A stretch of 64,000 nucleotides of DNA, from assembly GCA_036971475.1 (NCBI GenBank), contig JBAIZL010000006.1:9993656-10057655 (forward strand). Direction: 5' to 3'. Under the pieces are notes generated by a model, which was not told the origin of the DNA, searched no databases, and saw nothing but the letters and a program-made list of their open reading frames with translations. A program made the translations under genes and the position numbers. Positions 34,524 to 48,893 of this stretch are shown piece after piece. Origin of the DNA: Prosapia bicincta (Eukaryota > Arthropoda > Insecta > Hemiptera > Cercopidae). Position 1 is the first letter of the stretch; each line of letters opens with the position of its first letter.

Positions 34524-36896
34524 CAATTCTATGGTCAATTCTGTATCGTTTATGCTATTAAAATAAGAATTCTATTTTTGGAAGAAATCGAAAAAATCCA
34601 TGAACTCTATAGTTCATGCTATTTTTAGTGTAAAAATTTAACATTATGATTACTCGTATAACACATACAATAGATAATTTCTGCGAGTACCATGCAATTC
34701 TATGGTCAATTCTGTATCGTTTAAGCTAATAAAATAAGAATTCTATTTTTGGAAGAAATCGAAAAAATCCATGAACTATAGTTCATGCTGTTTTTAGTGT
34801 AAAAATTTAATATTATGATTACTCGTATAACACATACAATAGATAATTTCTGCGAGTACCATGCAATTCTATGGTCAATTCTGTATCGTTTAAGCTATTA
34901 AAATAAGAATTCTATTTTTGGAAGAAATCGAAAAAATCCATGAACTATAGTTCATGCTTTTTTTAGTGTAAAAATTTAATATTATGATTACTCGTAAAGC
35001 ACATACAATAGATAATTTCTGTGAGTACCATGCAATTCTATGGTCAATTCTGTATCGTTTAAGCTATTAAAATAAGAATTCTATTTTTGGAAGAAATCGA
35101 AAAAATCCATGAACTATAGTTCATGCTTTTTTTAGTGTAAAAATTTAATATTATGATTACTCGTATAACACATACAATAGATAATTTCTGCGATTACCAT
35201 GCAATTCTATGGTCCATTCTGTATCGTTTAAGCTAATAAAATAGGAATTCTATTTTTGTAAGAAATCGAAAAAATTCATGAACTATATAGTTCATGCTTT
35301 TTTTAGTGTAAACATTTAATATTATGATTACTCGTATAACACATACAATAGATAATTTCTGCGAGTACCATGAAATTCTATGGTCAATTCTGTATCGTTT
35401 AAGCTATTAAAATAAGAATTCTATTTTTGGAAGAAATCGAAAAAATCCATGAACTATAGTTCATGCTTTTTTTAGTGTAAAAATTTAATATTATGATTAC
35501 TCGTATAACACATACAATAGCTAATTTCTGCGGGTACCATGCAATTCTATGGCCAATTCTGTATTGTTTAAGCTATTAAAATAAGAATTCTATTTTTGGA
35601 AGAAATCGAAAAAATCCATGAACTATAGTTCATGCTTTTTTTATTGTAAAAATTTAATATTATGATTACTCGTATAACACATACAATAGATAATTTCTGC
35701 GAGTACCATGCAATTCTATGGTCAATTCTGTATCGTTTAAGCTATTAAAATAAGAATTCTATTTTTGGAAGAAATCGAAATAAACCATGAACTATTATAG
35801 TTCATGCTTTTTTTAGTGTAAAAATTTAATATTATGATTACTCGTATACCACATACAATAGATAATTTCTGCGGGTACCATGCAATTCTATGGTCAATTC
35901 TGTATCGTTTAAGCTAATAAAAAAGGAATTCTATTTTTGTAAGAAATCGAAAAAATCCATGAACTATAGTTCATGCTTTTTTTAGTGTAAAAATTTAATA
36001 TTATGATTACTCGTATAACACATACAATAGATAATTTCTGCGAGTACCATGCAATTCTATGGTCAATTCTGTATCGATTAAGCTATTAAAATAAGAATTC
36101 TATTTTTGGAAGAAATCGAAAAAATCCATGAACTATAGTTCATGCTTTTTTTATTGCAAAAATTTAATATTATGATTACTCGTATAACACATACAATAGA
36201 TAATTTCTGCGAGTACCATGCAATTCTATGGTCAATTCTGTATCGTTTAAGCTATTAAAATAAGAATTCTATTTTTGGAAGAAATCGAAATAAACCATGA
36301 ACTATAGTTCATGCTTTTTTTAGTGTAAAAATTAAATATTATGATTACTCGTATACCACATACAATAGATAATTTCTGCGGGTACCATGCAATACTATGG
36401 TCAATTCTGTATAGTTTAAGCTATTAAAATAAGAATTCTATTTTTGGAAGAAATCGAAAAAATCCATGAACTATAGTTCATGCTTTTTTTAGTGTAAAAA
36501 TTTAATATTATGATTACTCGTATAACACAGACAATAGATAATTTCTGCGGGTACCATGCAATTCTATGGTCAATTATGTATCGTTTAAGCTATTAAAATA
36601 AGAATTCTATTTTTGGAAGAAATCGAAAAAATCCATGAACTATAGTTCATGCTTTTTTTAGTGTAAAAATTTAATATTATGATTACTCGTATAACACATA
36701 CAATAGATAATTTCTGCGAGTACTATGCAATTCTATGGTCAATTCTGTATCGTTTGAGCTATTAAAATAAGAATTCTATTTTTGGAAGAAATGGAAAAAA
36801 TCCATGAACTATAGTTCATGCTTTTTTTAGTGTAAAAATTTAATATTATGATTACTCGTATAACACATACAATAGATAATTTCTGCGGGTACCATG
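34524..36896 (+). repeat. 15-unit HOR, copy 2 missing one unit (2373 bp)
   Basis: Same unit order as 36897-39437 but without the AAACCATG/GTTCTTG monomer found at 32661 in copy 1, so it is 168 bp shorter than 2541. The loss of exactly one unit fits unequal exchange between neighbouring monomers. Confidence 0.84.
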
Positions 36897-39437
36897 CAAT
36901 TCTATGGTCAATTCTGTATTGTTTATGCTATTAAAATAAGAATTCTATTTTTGGAAGAAATCGAAAAAATCCATGAACTCTATAGTTCATGCTATTTTTA
37001 GTGTAAAAATTTAACATTATGATTACTCGTATAACACATACAATAGATAATTTCTGCGAGTACCATGCAATTCTATGGTCAATTCTGTATCGTTTAAGCT
37101 AATAAAATAAGAATTCTATTTTTGGAAGAAATCGAAAAAATCCATGAACTATAGTTCATGCTGTTTTTAGTGTAAAAATTTAATATTATGATTACTCGTA
37201 TAACACATACAATAGATAATTTCTGCGAGTACCATGCAATTCTATGGTCAATTCTGTATCGTTTAAGCTATTAAAATAAGAATTCTATTTTTGGAAGAAA
37301 TCGAAAAAATCCATGAACTATAGTTCATGCTTTTTTTAGTGTAAAAATTTAATATTATGATTACTCGTAAAGCACATACAATAGATAATTTCTGTGAGTA
37401 CCATGCAATTCTATGGTCAATTCTGTATCGTTTAGGCTATTAAAATAAGAATTCTATTTTTGGAAGAAATCGAAAAAATCCATGAACTATAGTTCATGCT
37501 TTTTTTAGTGTAAAAATTTAATATTATGATTACTCGTATAACACATACAATAGATAATTTCTGCGAGTACCATGCAATTCTATGGTCAATTCTGTATCGT
37601 TTAGGCTATTAAAATAGAAATTATATTTTTGGAAGAAATCGAAAAAACCATGAACTATAGTTCTTGCTTTTTTTAGTGTAAAAATTTAATATTATTATTA
37701 CTCGTATAACACATACAATAGATAATTTCTGCGATTACCATGCAATTCTATGGTCCATTCTGTATCGTTTAAGCTAATAAAATAGGAATTCTATTTTTGT
37801 AAGAAATCGAAAAAATTCATGAACTATATAGTTCATGCTATTTTTAGTGTAAAAATTTAATATTATGATTACTCGTATAACACATACAATAGATAATTTC
37901 TGCGAGTACCATGCAATTCTATGGTCAATTCTGTATCGTTTAGGCTATTAAAATAAGAATTCTATTTTTGGAAGAAATCGAAAAAATCCATGAACTATAG
38001 TTCATGCTTTTTTTAGTGTAAAAATTTAATATTATGATTACTCGTATAACACATACAATAGCTAATTTCTGCGGGTACCATGCAATTCTATGGCCAATTC
38101 TGTATTGTTTAAGCTATTAAAATAAGAATTCTATTTTTGGAAGAAATCGAAAAAATCCATGAACTATAGTTCATGCTTTTTTTATTGTAAAAATTTAATA
38201 TTATGATTACTCGTATAACACATACAATAGATAATTTCTGCGAGTACCATGCAATTCTATGGTCAATTCTGTATCGTTTAAGCTAATTAAATAAGAATTC
38301 TATTTTTGGAAGATATCGAAATAAACCATGAACTATTATAGTTCATGCTTTTTTTAGTGTAAAAATTTAATATTATGATTACTCGTATACCACATACAAT
38401 AGATAATTTCTGCGGGTACCATGCAATTCTATGGTCAATTCTGTATCGTTTAAGCTAATAAAAAAGGAATTCTATTTTTGTAAGAAATCGAAAAAATCCA
38501 TGAACTATAGTTCATGCTTTTTTTAGTGTAAAAATTTAATATTATGATTACTCGTATAACACATACAATAGATAATTTCTGCGAGTACCATGCAATTCTA
38601 TGGTCAATTCTGTATCGATTAAGCTATTAAAATAAGAATTCTATTTTTGGAAGAAATCGAAAAAATCCATGAACTATAGTTCATGCTTTTTTTATTGCAA
38701 AAATTTAATATTATGATTACTCGTATAACACATACAATAGATAATTTCTGCGAGTACCATGCAATTCTATGGTCAATTCTGTATCGTTTAAGCTATTAAA
38801 ATAAGAATTCTATTTTTGGAAGAAATCGAAATAAACCATGAACTATAGTTCATGCTTTTTTTAGTGTAAAAATTAAATAATATGATTACTCGTATACCAC
38901 ATACAATAGATAATTTCTGCGGGTACCATGCAATACTATGGTCAATTCTGTATAGTTTAAGCTATTAAAATAAGAATTCTATTTTTGGAAGAAATCGAAA
39001 AAATCCATGAACTATAGTTCATGCTTTTTTTAGTGTAAAAATTTAATATTATGATTACTCGTATAACACAGACAATAGATAATTTCTGCGGGTACCATGC
39101 AATTCTATGGTCAATTATGTATCGTTTAAGCTATTAAAATAAGAATTCTATTTTTGGAAGAAATCGAAAAAATCCATGAACTATAGTTCATGCTTTTTTT
39201 AGTGTAAAAATTTAATATTATGATTACTCGTATAACACATACAATAGATAATTTCTGCGAGTACTATGCAATTCTATGGTCAATTCTGTATCGTTTGAGC
39301 TATTAAAATAAGAATTATATTTTTGGAAGAAATGGAAAAAATCCATGAACTATAGTTCATGCTTTTTTTAGTGTAAAAATTTAATATTATGATTACTCGT
39401 ATAACACATACAATAGATAATTTCTGCGGGTACCATG
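36897..39437 (+). repeat. 15-unit HOR, copy 3 (2541 bp)
   Basis: Full-length copy: opens with the GAACTCTATAGTTC unit and closes with the units TATAGTTTAAG, GTCAATTATG and GTTTGAGC/AAATGGAAA. The copy at 40442 has the same order, and I noticed about half a dozen differences: TGTATTG/TGTATCG, GCTATTTTT/GCTTTTTTT, TTAGGC/TTAAGC, CTAATTAAAT/CTATTAAAAT, AAATAATATG/AAATATTATG. Confidence 0.87.
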
Positions 39438-39765
39438 CAATTCTATGGTCAATTCTGTATCGTTTAAGCTATTAAAATAAGAATTCTATTTTTGGAAGAA
39501 ATCGAAAAACTCCATGAACTAGTTCATGCTTTTTTTAGTGTAAAAATTTAATATTATGATAACTCGTATAACACATACAATAGATAATTTCTGCGAGTAC
39601 CATGCAATTCTATGGTCAATTCTGTAGCTATTAAAATAAGAATTCTATTTTTGGAAGAAATCGAAAAAATCCATGAACTATAGTTCATGCTTTTTTTAGT
39701 GTAAAAATTTAATATTATGATTACTCGTATAACACATACAATAGCTAATTTCTGCGGGTACCATG
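39438..39765 (+). repeat. Two-unit deletion module, copy 2 (328 bp)
   Basis: Same pair as 21839-22166: a 167-bp unit with GAACTAGTTC and a 161-bp unit with CTGTAGCTATT. It sits exactly at the end of a 15-unit HOR copy. Confidence 0.9.
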
Positions 39766-40441
39766 CAATTCTATGGTCAATTCTGTATCGTTTAAGCTAT
39801 TAAAATAAGAATTCTATTTTTGGAAGAAATCGAAAAAATCCATGAACTATAGTTCATGCTTTTTTTAGTGTAAAAATTAAATATTATGATTACTCGTATA
39901 CCACATACAATAGATAATTTCTGCGGGTACCATGCAATACTATGGTCAATTCTGTATAGTTTAAGCTATTAAAATAAGAATTCTATTTTTGGAAGAAATC
40001 GAAAAAATCCATGAACTATAGTTCATGCTTTTTTTAGTGTAAAAATTTAATATTATGATTACTCGTATAACACAGACAATAGATAATTTCTGCGGGTACC
40101 ATGCAATTCTATGGTCAATTATGTATCGTTTAAGCTATTAAAATAAGAATTCTATTTTTGGAAGAAATCGAAAAAATCCATGAACTATAGTTCATGCTTT
40201 TTTTAGTGTAAAAATTTAATATTATGATTACTCGTATAACACATACAATAGATAATTTCTGCGAGTACTATGCAATTCTATGGTCAATTCTGTATCGTTT
40301 GAGCTATTAAAATAAGAATTCTATTTTTGGAAGAAATGGAAAAAATCCATGAACTATAGTTCATGCTTTTTTTAGTGTAAAAATTTAATATTATGATTAC
40401 TCGTATAACACATACAATAGATAATTTCTGCGGGTACCATG
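39766..40441 (+). repeat. Four-unit partial HOR repeat (676 bp)
   Basis: Repeats the last units of the preceding HOR copy: unit 39935 (CAATACTATGG, TATAGTTTAAG), then GTCAATTATG and GTTTGAGC/AAATGGAAA units, 1004 bp after their counterparts from 38931. With the two-unit module it forms a 1004-bp interlude before the next full copy. Confidence 0.83.
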
Positions 40442-42982
40442 CAATTCTATGGTCAATTCTGTATCGTTTATGCTATTAAAATAAGAATTCTATTTTTGGA
40501 AGAAATCGAAAAAATCCATGAACTCTATAGTTCATGCTATTTTTAGTGTAAAAATTTAACATTATGATTACTCGTATAACACATACAATAGATAATTTCT
40601 GCGAGTACCATGCAATTCTATGGTCAATTCTGTATCGTTTAAGCTAATAAAATAAGAATTCTATTTTTGGAAGAAATCGAAAAAATCCATGAACTATAGT
40701 TCATGCTGTTTTTAGTGTAAAAATTTAATATTATGATTACTCGTATAACACATACAATAGATAATTTCTGCGAGTACCATGCAATTCTATGGTCAATTCT
40801 GTATCGTTTAAGCTATTAAAATAAGAATTCTATTTTTGGAAGAAATCGAAAAAATCCATGAACTATAGTTCATGCTTTTTTTAGTGTAAAAATTTAATAT
40901 TATGATTACTCGTAAAGCACATACAATAGATAATTTCTGTGAGTACCATGCAATTCTATGGTCAATTCTGTATCGTTTAGGCTATTAAAATAAGAATTCT
41001 ATTTTTGGAAGAAATCGAAAAAATCCATGAACTATAGTTCATGCTTTTTTTAGTGTAAAAATTTAATATTATGATTACTCGTATAACACATACAATAGAT
41101 AATTTCTGCGAGTACCATGCAATTCTATGGTCAATTCTGTATCGTTTAGGCTATTAAAATAGAAATTATATTTTTGGAAGAAATCGAAAAAACCATGAAC
41201 TATAGTTCTTGCTTTTTTTAGTGTAAAAATTTAATATTATTATTACTCGTATAACACATACAATAGATAATTTCTGCGATTACCATGCAATTCTATGGTC
41301 CATTCTGTATCGTTTAAGCTAATAAAATAGGAATTCTATTTTTGTAAGAAATCGAAAAAATTCATGAACTATATAGTTCATGCTTTTTTTAGTGTAAAAA
41401 TTTAATATTATGATTACTCGTATAACACATACAATAGATAATTTCTGCGAGTACCATGCAATTCTATGGTCAATTCTGTATCGTTTAAGCTATTAAAATA
41501 AGAATTCTATTTTTGGAAGAAATCGAAAAAATCCATGAACTATAGTTCATGCTTTTTTTAGTGTAAAAATTTAATATTATGATTACTCGTATAACACATA
41601 CAATAGCTAATTTCTGCGGGTACCATGCAATTCTATGGCCAATTCTGTATTGTTTAAGCTATTAAAATAAGAATTCTATTTTTGGAAGAAATCGAAAAAA
41701 TCCATGAACTATAGTTCATGCTTTTTTTATTGTAAAAATTTAATATTATGATTACTCGTATAACACATACAATAGATAATTTCTGCGAGTACCATGCAAT
41801 TCTATGGTCAATTCTGTATCGTTTAAGCTATTAAAATAAGAATTCTATTTTTGGAAGATATCGAAATAAACCATGAACTATTATAGTTCATGCTTTTTTT
41901 AGTGTAAAAATTTAATATTATGATTACTCGTATACCACATACAATAGATAATTTCTGCGGGTACCATGCAATTCTATGGTCAATTCTGTATCGTTTAAGC
42001 TAATAAAAAAGGAATTCTATTTTTGTAAGAAATCGAAAAAATCCATGAACTATAGTTCATGCTTTTTTTAGTGTAAAAATTTAATATTATGATTACTCGT
42101 ATAACACATACAATAGATAATTTCTGCGAGTACCATGCAATTCTATGGTCAATTCTGTATCGATTAAGCTATTAAAATAAGAATTCTATTTTTGGAAGAA
42201 ATCGAAAAAATCCATGAACTATAGTTCATGCTTTTTTTATTGCAAAAATTTAATATTATGATTACTCGTATAACACATACAATAGATAATTTCTGCGAGT
42301 ACCATGCAATTCTATGGTCAATTCTGTATCGTTTAAGCTATTAAAATAAGAATTCTATTTTTGGAAGAAATCGAAATAAACCATGAACTATAGTTCATGC
42401 TTTTTTTAGTGTAAAAATTAAATATTATGATTACTCGTATACCACATACAATAGATAATTTCTGCGGGTACCATGCAATACTATGGTCAATTCTGTATAG
42501 TTTAAGCTATTAAAATAAGAATTCTATTTTTGGAAGAAATCGAAAAAATCCATGAACTATAGTTCATGCTTTTTTTAGTGTAAAAATTTAATATTATGAT
42601 TACTCGTATAACACAGACAATAGATAATTTCTGCGGGTACCATGCAATTCTATGGTCAATTATGTATCGTTTAAGCTATTAAAATAAGAATTCTATTTTT
42701 GGAAGAAATCGAAAAAATCCATGAACTATAGTTCATGCTTTTTTTAGTGTAAAAATTTAATATTATGATTACTCGTATAACACATACAATAGATAATTTC
42801 TGCGAGTACTATGCAATTCTATGGTCAATTCTGTATCGTTTGAGCTATTAAAATAAGAATTATATTTTTGGAAGAAATGGAAAAAATCCATGAACTATAG
42901 TTCATGCTTTTTTTAGTGTAAAAATTTAATATTATGATTACTCGTATAACACATACAATAGATAATTTCTGCGGGTACCATG
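40442..42982 (+). repeat. 15-unit HOR, copy 4 (2541 bp)
   Basis: Matches 36897-39437 at a shift of 3545 bp. The match continues through the two-unit module that follows, so what was copied was longer than the HOR itself. Confidence 0.87.
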
Positions 42983-43310
42983 CAATTCTATGGTCAATTC
43001 TGTATCGTTTAAGCTATTAAAATAAGAATTCTATTTTTGGAAGAAATCGAAAAACTCCATGAACTAGTTCATGCTTTTTTTAGTGTAAAAATTTAATATT
43101 ATGATAACTCGTATAACACATACAATAGATAATTTCTGCGAGTACCATGCAATTCTATGGTCAATTCTGTAGCTATTAAAATAAGAATTCTATTTTTGGA
43201 AGAAATCGAAAAAATCCATGAACTATAGTTCATGCTTTTTTTAGTGTAAAAATTTAATATTATGATTACTCGTATAACACATACAATAGCTAATTTCTGC
43301 GGGTACCATG
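42983..43310 (+). repeat. Two-unit deletion module, copy 3 (328 bp)
   Basis: Same pair as at 21839 and 39438. Here the next unit also has TCTATGAACTATATAG, as the unit after the 21839 copy does, whereas the unit after the 39438 copy does not. Confidence 0.9.
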
Positions 43311-46187
43311 CAATTCTATGGTCAATTCTGTATCGTTTAAGCTATTAAAATAAGAATTCTATTTTTGGAAGAAATCCAAAAAATCTATGAACTATATAGT
43401 TCATGCTTTTTTTATTGTAAAAATTTAATATTATGGTTACTCGTATAACACATACAATAGATAATTTCTGCGAGTACCATGCAATTCTATGGTCAATTCT
43501 GTATCGTTTAAGCTATTAAAATAAGAATTCTATTTTTGGAAGAAATCGAAAAAATCCATGAACTATAGTTCATGCTTTTTTTAGTGTAAAAATTTAATAT
43601 TATGATTACTCGTATAACACATACAAAAGAGATAATTTCTGCGGGCACCATGCAATTCTATGGTCAATTCTGTATCGTTTAAGCTATTAAAATAAGAATT
43701 CTAATTTTGGAAGAAATCGAAGAAATCCATTAACTATAGTTCATGCTTTATTTAGTGTAAAAATTTAATATTATGATTACTCGTATAACACATACAATAG
43801 ATAATTTCTGCGAGTACCATGCAATTCTATGGTCAATTCTGTATCGTTTAAGCTATTAAAATAAGAATTCTATTTTTGGAAGAAATCGAAAAAATCCATG
43901 AACTATAGTTCATGCTTTTTTTAGTGTAAAAAATTAATATTATGATTACTCGTATAACACATACAATAAATAATTTCTGCGAGTACCATGCGATTCTATG
44001 GTCAATTCTGTATCGTTTAAGCTATTAAAATAAGAATTCTATTTTTGGAAGAAATCGAAAAAATCCATGAACTATAGTTCATGCTTTTTTTAGTGTAAAA
44101 ATTTAATATTATGATTACTCGCATAACACATACAATAGATAATTTCTGCGAGTACCATGCAATTCTATGGTCAATTCTGTATCGTTTAAGCTATTAAAAT
44201 AAGAATTCTATTTTTGGAAGAAATCGAAAAAATCCATGAACTATAGTTCATGCTTTTTTTAGTGTAAAAATTTAATAATATGATTACTCGTAAAGCACAT
44301 ACAATAGATAATTTCTGCGAGTACCATGCAAGTCTATGGTCAATTCTGTATCGTTTATGTTATTAAAATAAGAATTCTATTTTTGGAAGAAATCGAAAAA
44401 ATCCATGAACTATAGTTCATGCTTTTTTTAGTGTAAAGATTTAATATTATGATTACTCGTATAACACATCCAATAGATAATTTCTGCGAGTACCATGCAA
44501 TTCTATGGTCAATTCTGTATGGTTTATGCTATTAAAATAAGAATTCTATTTTTGGAAGAAATCGAAAAAATCCATGAACTATCTTTCATGCTGTTTTTAG
44601 TGTAAAAATTTAATATTATGATTACTCGTATAACACATACAATAGATAATTTCTGCGAGTACCATGCAATTCTATGGTCAATTCTGTATCGTTTAAGCTA
44701 TTAAAATAAGAATTCTATTTTTGGAAGAAATCGAAAAAATCCATGAACTATAGTTCATGCTTTTTTTAGTGTAAAAATTTAATATTACGATTACTTGTAT
44801 AACACATACAATAGATAATTTCTGCGAGTACCATGCAATTCTATGGTCAATTCTGTATCGTTTATGCTATTAAAATAAGAATTCTATTTTTGGAAGAAAT
44901 CGAAAAAATCCATGAACTATAGTTCATGCTTTTTTTAGTGTAAAAATTTAATATTATGATTACTCGTATAACACATACAATAGACAAATCCTGCGAGTAC
45001 CATGCAATTCTATGGTCAATTGTGTATTGTTTATGCTATTAAAATAAGAATTCTATTTTTGGAAGAAATCGAAAAAATCCATGAACTATAGTTCATGCTT
45101 TTTTTAGTGTAAAAATTTAATATTATGATTACTCGTATAACACATACAATAGACAAATTCTGCGAGTACCATGCAATTCTATGGTCAATTGTGTATTGTT
45201 TATGCTAATAAAATAAGAATTCTATTTTTGGAAGAAATCGAAAAAATCCATGAACTATAGTTCATGCTTTTTTTAGTGTAAAAATTTAATATTATGATTA
45301 CTCGTAAAGCACATACAATAGATAATTTCTGCGAGTACCATGCAATTCTATGGTCAATTCTGTATCGTTTATGCTATTAAAATAAGAATTCTATTTTTGG
45401 AAGAAATCGAAAAAATCCATGAACTATAGTTCATGCTTTTTTTAGTGTAAAAATTTAACATTATGATTACTCGTATAACACATACAATAGATAATTTCTG
45501 CGAGTACCATGCAATTCTATGGTCAATTTTGTATCGTTTAAGCTAATAAAATAAGAATTCTATTTTTGGAAGAAATCGAAAAAATCCATGAACTATAGTT
45601 CATGCTTTTTTTAGTGTAAAAATTTAATATTGTGATTACTCGTATAACACATACAATAGATAATTTCTGCGAGTACCATGCAATTCTATGGTCAATTCTG
45701 TATCGTTTAAGCTATTACAATAAGAATTCTATTTTTGGAAGAAATCGAAAAAAACCATGAACTATAGTTCATGCTTTTTTTAGTGCAAAAATTTAATATT
45801 ATGATTACTCGTATAACACATACAATAGATAATTTCTGCGAGTACCATGCAATTCTATGGTCAATTCTGTATCGTTTAAGCTATTAAAATAAGAATTCTA
45901 TTTTTGGAAGAAATCGAAAAAATCCATGAACTATAGTTCATGCTTTTTTTAGTGTAAAAATTTAATATTATGATTACTCGTATAACACATACAATAGATA
46001 ATTTCTGCGAGTACCATGCAATTCTATGGTCAATTCTGTATCGTTTAAGCTAATAAAATAAGAATTCTATTTTTGGAAGAAATCGAAAAAATCCATGAAC
46101 TATAGTTCATGCTTTTTTTAGTGTAAAAATTTAATATTACGATTACTTGTATAACACATAAAATAGATAATTTCTGCGAGTACCATG
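43311..46187 (+). repeat. Mixed monomers, no clear HOR
   Basis: About 17 units combining marks of the middle and second domains. Notable: AAATCCAAAAAATC and TTATGGTTAC in the first unit, ACAAAAGAGATAA with GCGGGCACC near 43.64 kb, AACTATCTTTCATG near 44.58 kb (palindrome broken), and GTGTATTG units near 45.0 and 45.2 kb. No gene is present. Confidence 0.8.
45850..46018 (+). repeat. Reference monomer, A161 (KpnI-minus) form
   Basis: Identical to the consensus copy at 8780-8948 except for A instead of G at position 161, so the KpnI hexamer is lost. This single-base choice separates large stretches of the array: the G form is mixed in up to about 24.4 kb and again between about 33.1 and 43.3 kb, while the A form is almost exclusive elsewhere. 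Confidence 0.93.
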
Positions 46188-46355
46188 CAATTCTATGGTC
46201 AATTCTGTATCGTTTATGCTATTAAAATAAGAATTCTATTTTTGGAAGAAATCGAAAAAATCCATGAACTATAGTTCATTTTTTTTTGGTGTAAAAATTT
46301 ATTATTATGATTACTCGTATAACACATACAATAGATAATTTCTGCGAGTACCATG
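46188..46355 (+). repeat. 168-bp monomer with long T run
   Basis: After the palindrome core the sequence reads GTTCATTTTTTTTTGGTGT, so the last base of the palindrome and the following C are replaced within a longer T run. TTTATTATT follows. The same unit recurs at 48894-49061, 2706 bp away. Confidence 0.88.
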
Positions 46356-47201
46356 CAATTCTATGGTCAATTCTGTATCGTTTATGCTATTAAAATAAGA
46401 ATTCTATTTTTGGAAGAAATCGAAAAAATCCATGAACTATAGTTCATGCTTTTTTTAGTGCAAAAATTTAATATTATGATTACTCGTATAACACATACAA
46501 TAGATACTTTCTGCGAGTACCATGCAATTCTATGGTCAAATCTGTATCGTTTAAGCTATTAAAATAGGAATTCTATTTTTGGAAGAAATCGAAAAAATCC
46601 ATGAACTATAGTTCATGCTTTTTTTAGTGTAAAAATTTAATATTATGATTACTCGTATAACACATACAATAGACAAATTCTGCGAGTACCATGCAATTCT
46701 ATGGTCAATTGTGTATTGTTTATGCTATTAAAATAAGAATTCTATTTTTGGAAGAAATCGAAAAAATCCATGAACTTTAGTTCATGCTTTTTTAAGTGTA
46801 AAAATTTAATATTATGATTACTCGTAAAGCACATACAATAGATAATTTCTGCGAGTACCATGCAAGTCTATGGTCAATTCTGTATCGTTTATGCTATTAA
46901 AATAAGAATTCTATTTTTGGAAGAAATCGAAAAAAACCATGAACTATAGTTCATGCTTTTTTTAGTGTAAAAATTTAATATTATGATTACTCGTATAACA
47001 CATACAATAGATACTTTCTGCGAGTACCATGCAATTCTATGGTCAATTCTGTATCGTTTATGCTATTAAAATAAGAATTCTATTTTTGGAAGAAATCGAA
47101 AAAATCCATGAACTATATAGTTCATGCTATTTTTAGTGTAAATTTTAACATAATGATTACTCGTATAACACATACAATAGATAATTTCTGCGAGTACCAT
47201 G
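46356..47201 (+). repeat. 846-bp five-unit module, copy 1
   Basis: Order: AGTGCAAAAATTT unit ending GATACTTTC; GTCAAATCTG/AATAGG unit ending GACAAATTC; GTGTATTG unit with CTTTAGTTC and TTTTTTAAGTG; GCAAGTC unit with AAAAAAACC; TATATAG unit with TAAATTTTAACATAATG. Copies follow at 48048 and 49062, and most of it again inside the 3553-bp repeat. Confidence 0.86.
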
Positions 47202-48047
47202 CAATTCTATGGTCAATTCTGTATCGTTTAAGCTATTAAAATAGGAATTCTATTTTTGGAAGAAATCGAAAAAATCCATGAACTATAGTTCATGCTTTTT
47301 TTAGTGTAAAAATTTAATATTATGATTACTCGTATAACACATACAATAGATAATTTCTGCGAGTACCATGCAATTCTATGGTCAATTCTGTATCGTTTAA
47401 GCTAATAAAATAAGAATTCTATTTTTGGAAGAAATCGAAAAAATCCATGAACTATAGTTCATGCTTTTTTTAGTGTAAAATTTTAATATTACGATTACTT
47501 GTATAACACATACAATAGATAATTTCTGCGAGTACCATGCAATTCTATGGTCAATTCTGTATCGTTTATGCTATTAAAATAAGAATACTATTTTTGGAAG
47601 AAATCGAAAAAATCCATGAACTATATAGTTCATGCTATTTTTAGTGTAAATTTTAACATTATGATTACTCGTATAACACATACAATAGATAATTTCTGCG
47701 AGTACCATGCAATTCTATGGTCAATTCTGTATCGTTTAAGCTATTAAAATAAGAATTCTATTTTTGGAAGAAATCGAAAAAATCCATGAACTATAGTTCA
47801 TGCTTTTTTTAGTGTAAAAATTTAATATTATGATTACTCGTATAACACATACAATAGATAATTTCTGCGAGTACCATGCAATTCTATGGTCCATTCTGTA
47901 TCGATTAAGCTATTAAAATAAGAATTCTATTTTTGGAAGAAATCGAAAAAATCCATGAACTATAGTTCATGCTTTTTTTAGTGTAAAAATTTATTATTAT
48001 GATTACTCGTATAACACATACAATAGATAATTTCTGCGAGTACCATG
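47202..48047 (+). repeat. Spacer of five units between modules
   Basis: Five monomers with AATAGG, CTAATAAAAT with ATTACGATTACTTG, GAATACTATTTTT with TAACATTATG, a consensus-like unit, and GGTCCATTC/TATCGATTAAG with TTATTATTATG. Related units recur at 50 to 51 kb. Confidence 0.75.
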
Positions 48048-48893
48048 CAATTCTATGGTCAATTCTGTATCGTTTATGCTATTAAAATAAGAATTCTATT
48101 TTTGGAAGAAATCGAAAAAATCCATGAACTATAGTTCATGCTTTTTTTAGTGCAAAAATTTAATATTATGATTACTCGTATAACACATACAATAGATACT
48201 TTCTGCGAGTACCATGCAATTCTATGGTCAAATCTGTATCGTTTAAGCTATTAAAATAGGAATTCTATTTTTGGAAGAAATCGAAAAAATCCATGAACTA
48301 TAGTTCATGCTTTTTTTAGTGTAAAAATTTAATATTATGATTACTCGTATAACACATACAATAGACAAATTCTGCGAGTACCATGCAATTCTATGGTCAA
48401 TTGTGTATTGTTTATGCTATTAAAATAAGAATTCTATTTTTGGAAGAAATCGAAAAAATCCATGAACTTTAGTTCATGCTTTTTTAAGTGTAAAAATTTA
48501 ATATTATGATTACTCGTAAAGCACATACAATAGATAATTTCTGCGAGTACCATGCAAGTCTATGGTCAATTCTGTATCGTTTATGCTATTAAAATAAGAA
48601 TTCTATTTTTGGAAGAAATCGAAAAAAACCATGAACTATAGTTCATGCTTTTTTTAGTGTAAAAATTTAATATTATGATTACTCGTATAACACATACAAT
48701 AGATACTTTCTGCGAGTACCATGCAATTCTATGGTCAATTCTGTATCGTTTATGCTATTAAATTAAGAATTCTATTTTTGGAAGAAATCGAAAAAATCCA
48801 TGAACTATATAGTTCATGCTATTTTTAGTGTAAATTTTAACATAATGATTACTCGTATAACACATAAAATAGATAATTTCTGCGAGTACCATG
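48048..48893 (+). repeat. 846-bp five-unit module, copy 2
   Basis: Same order as 46356-47201, shift 1692 bp. Private marks: CTATTAAATTAAG and CATAAAATAG in the last unit. Confidence 0.86.
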
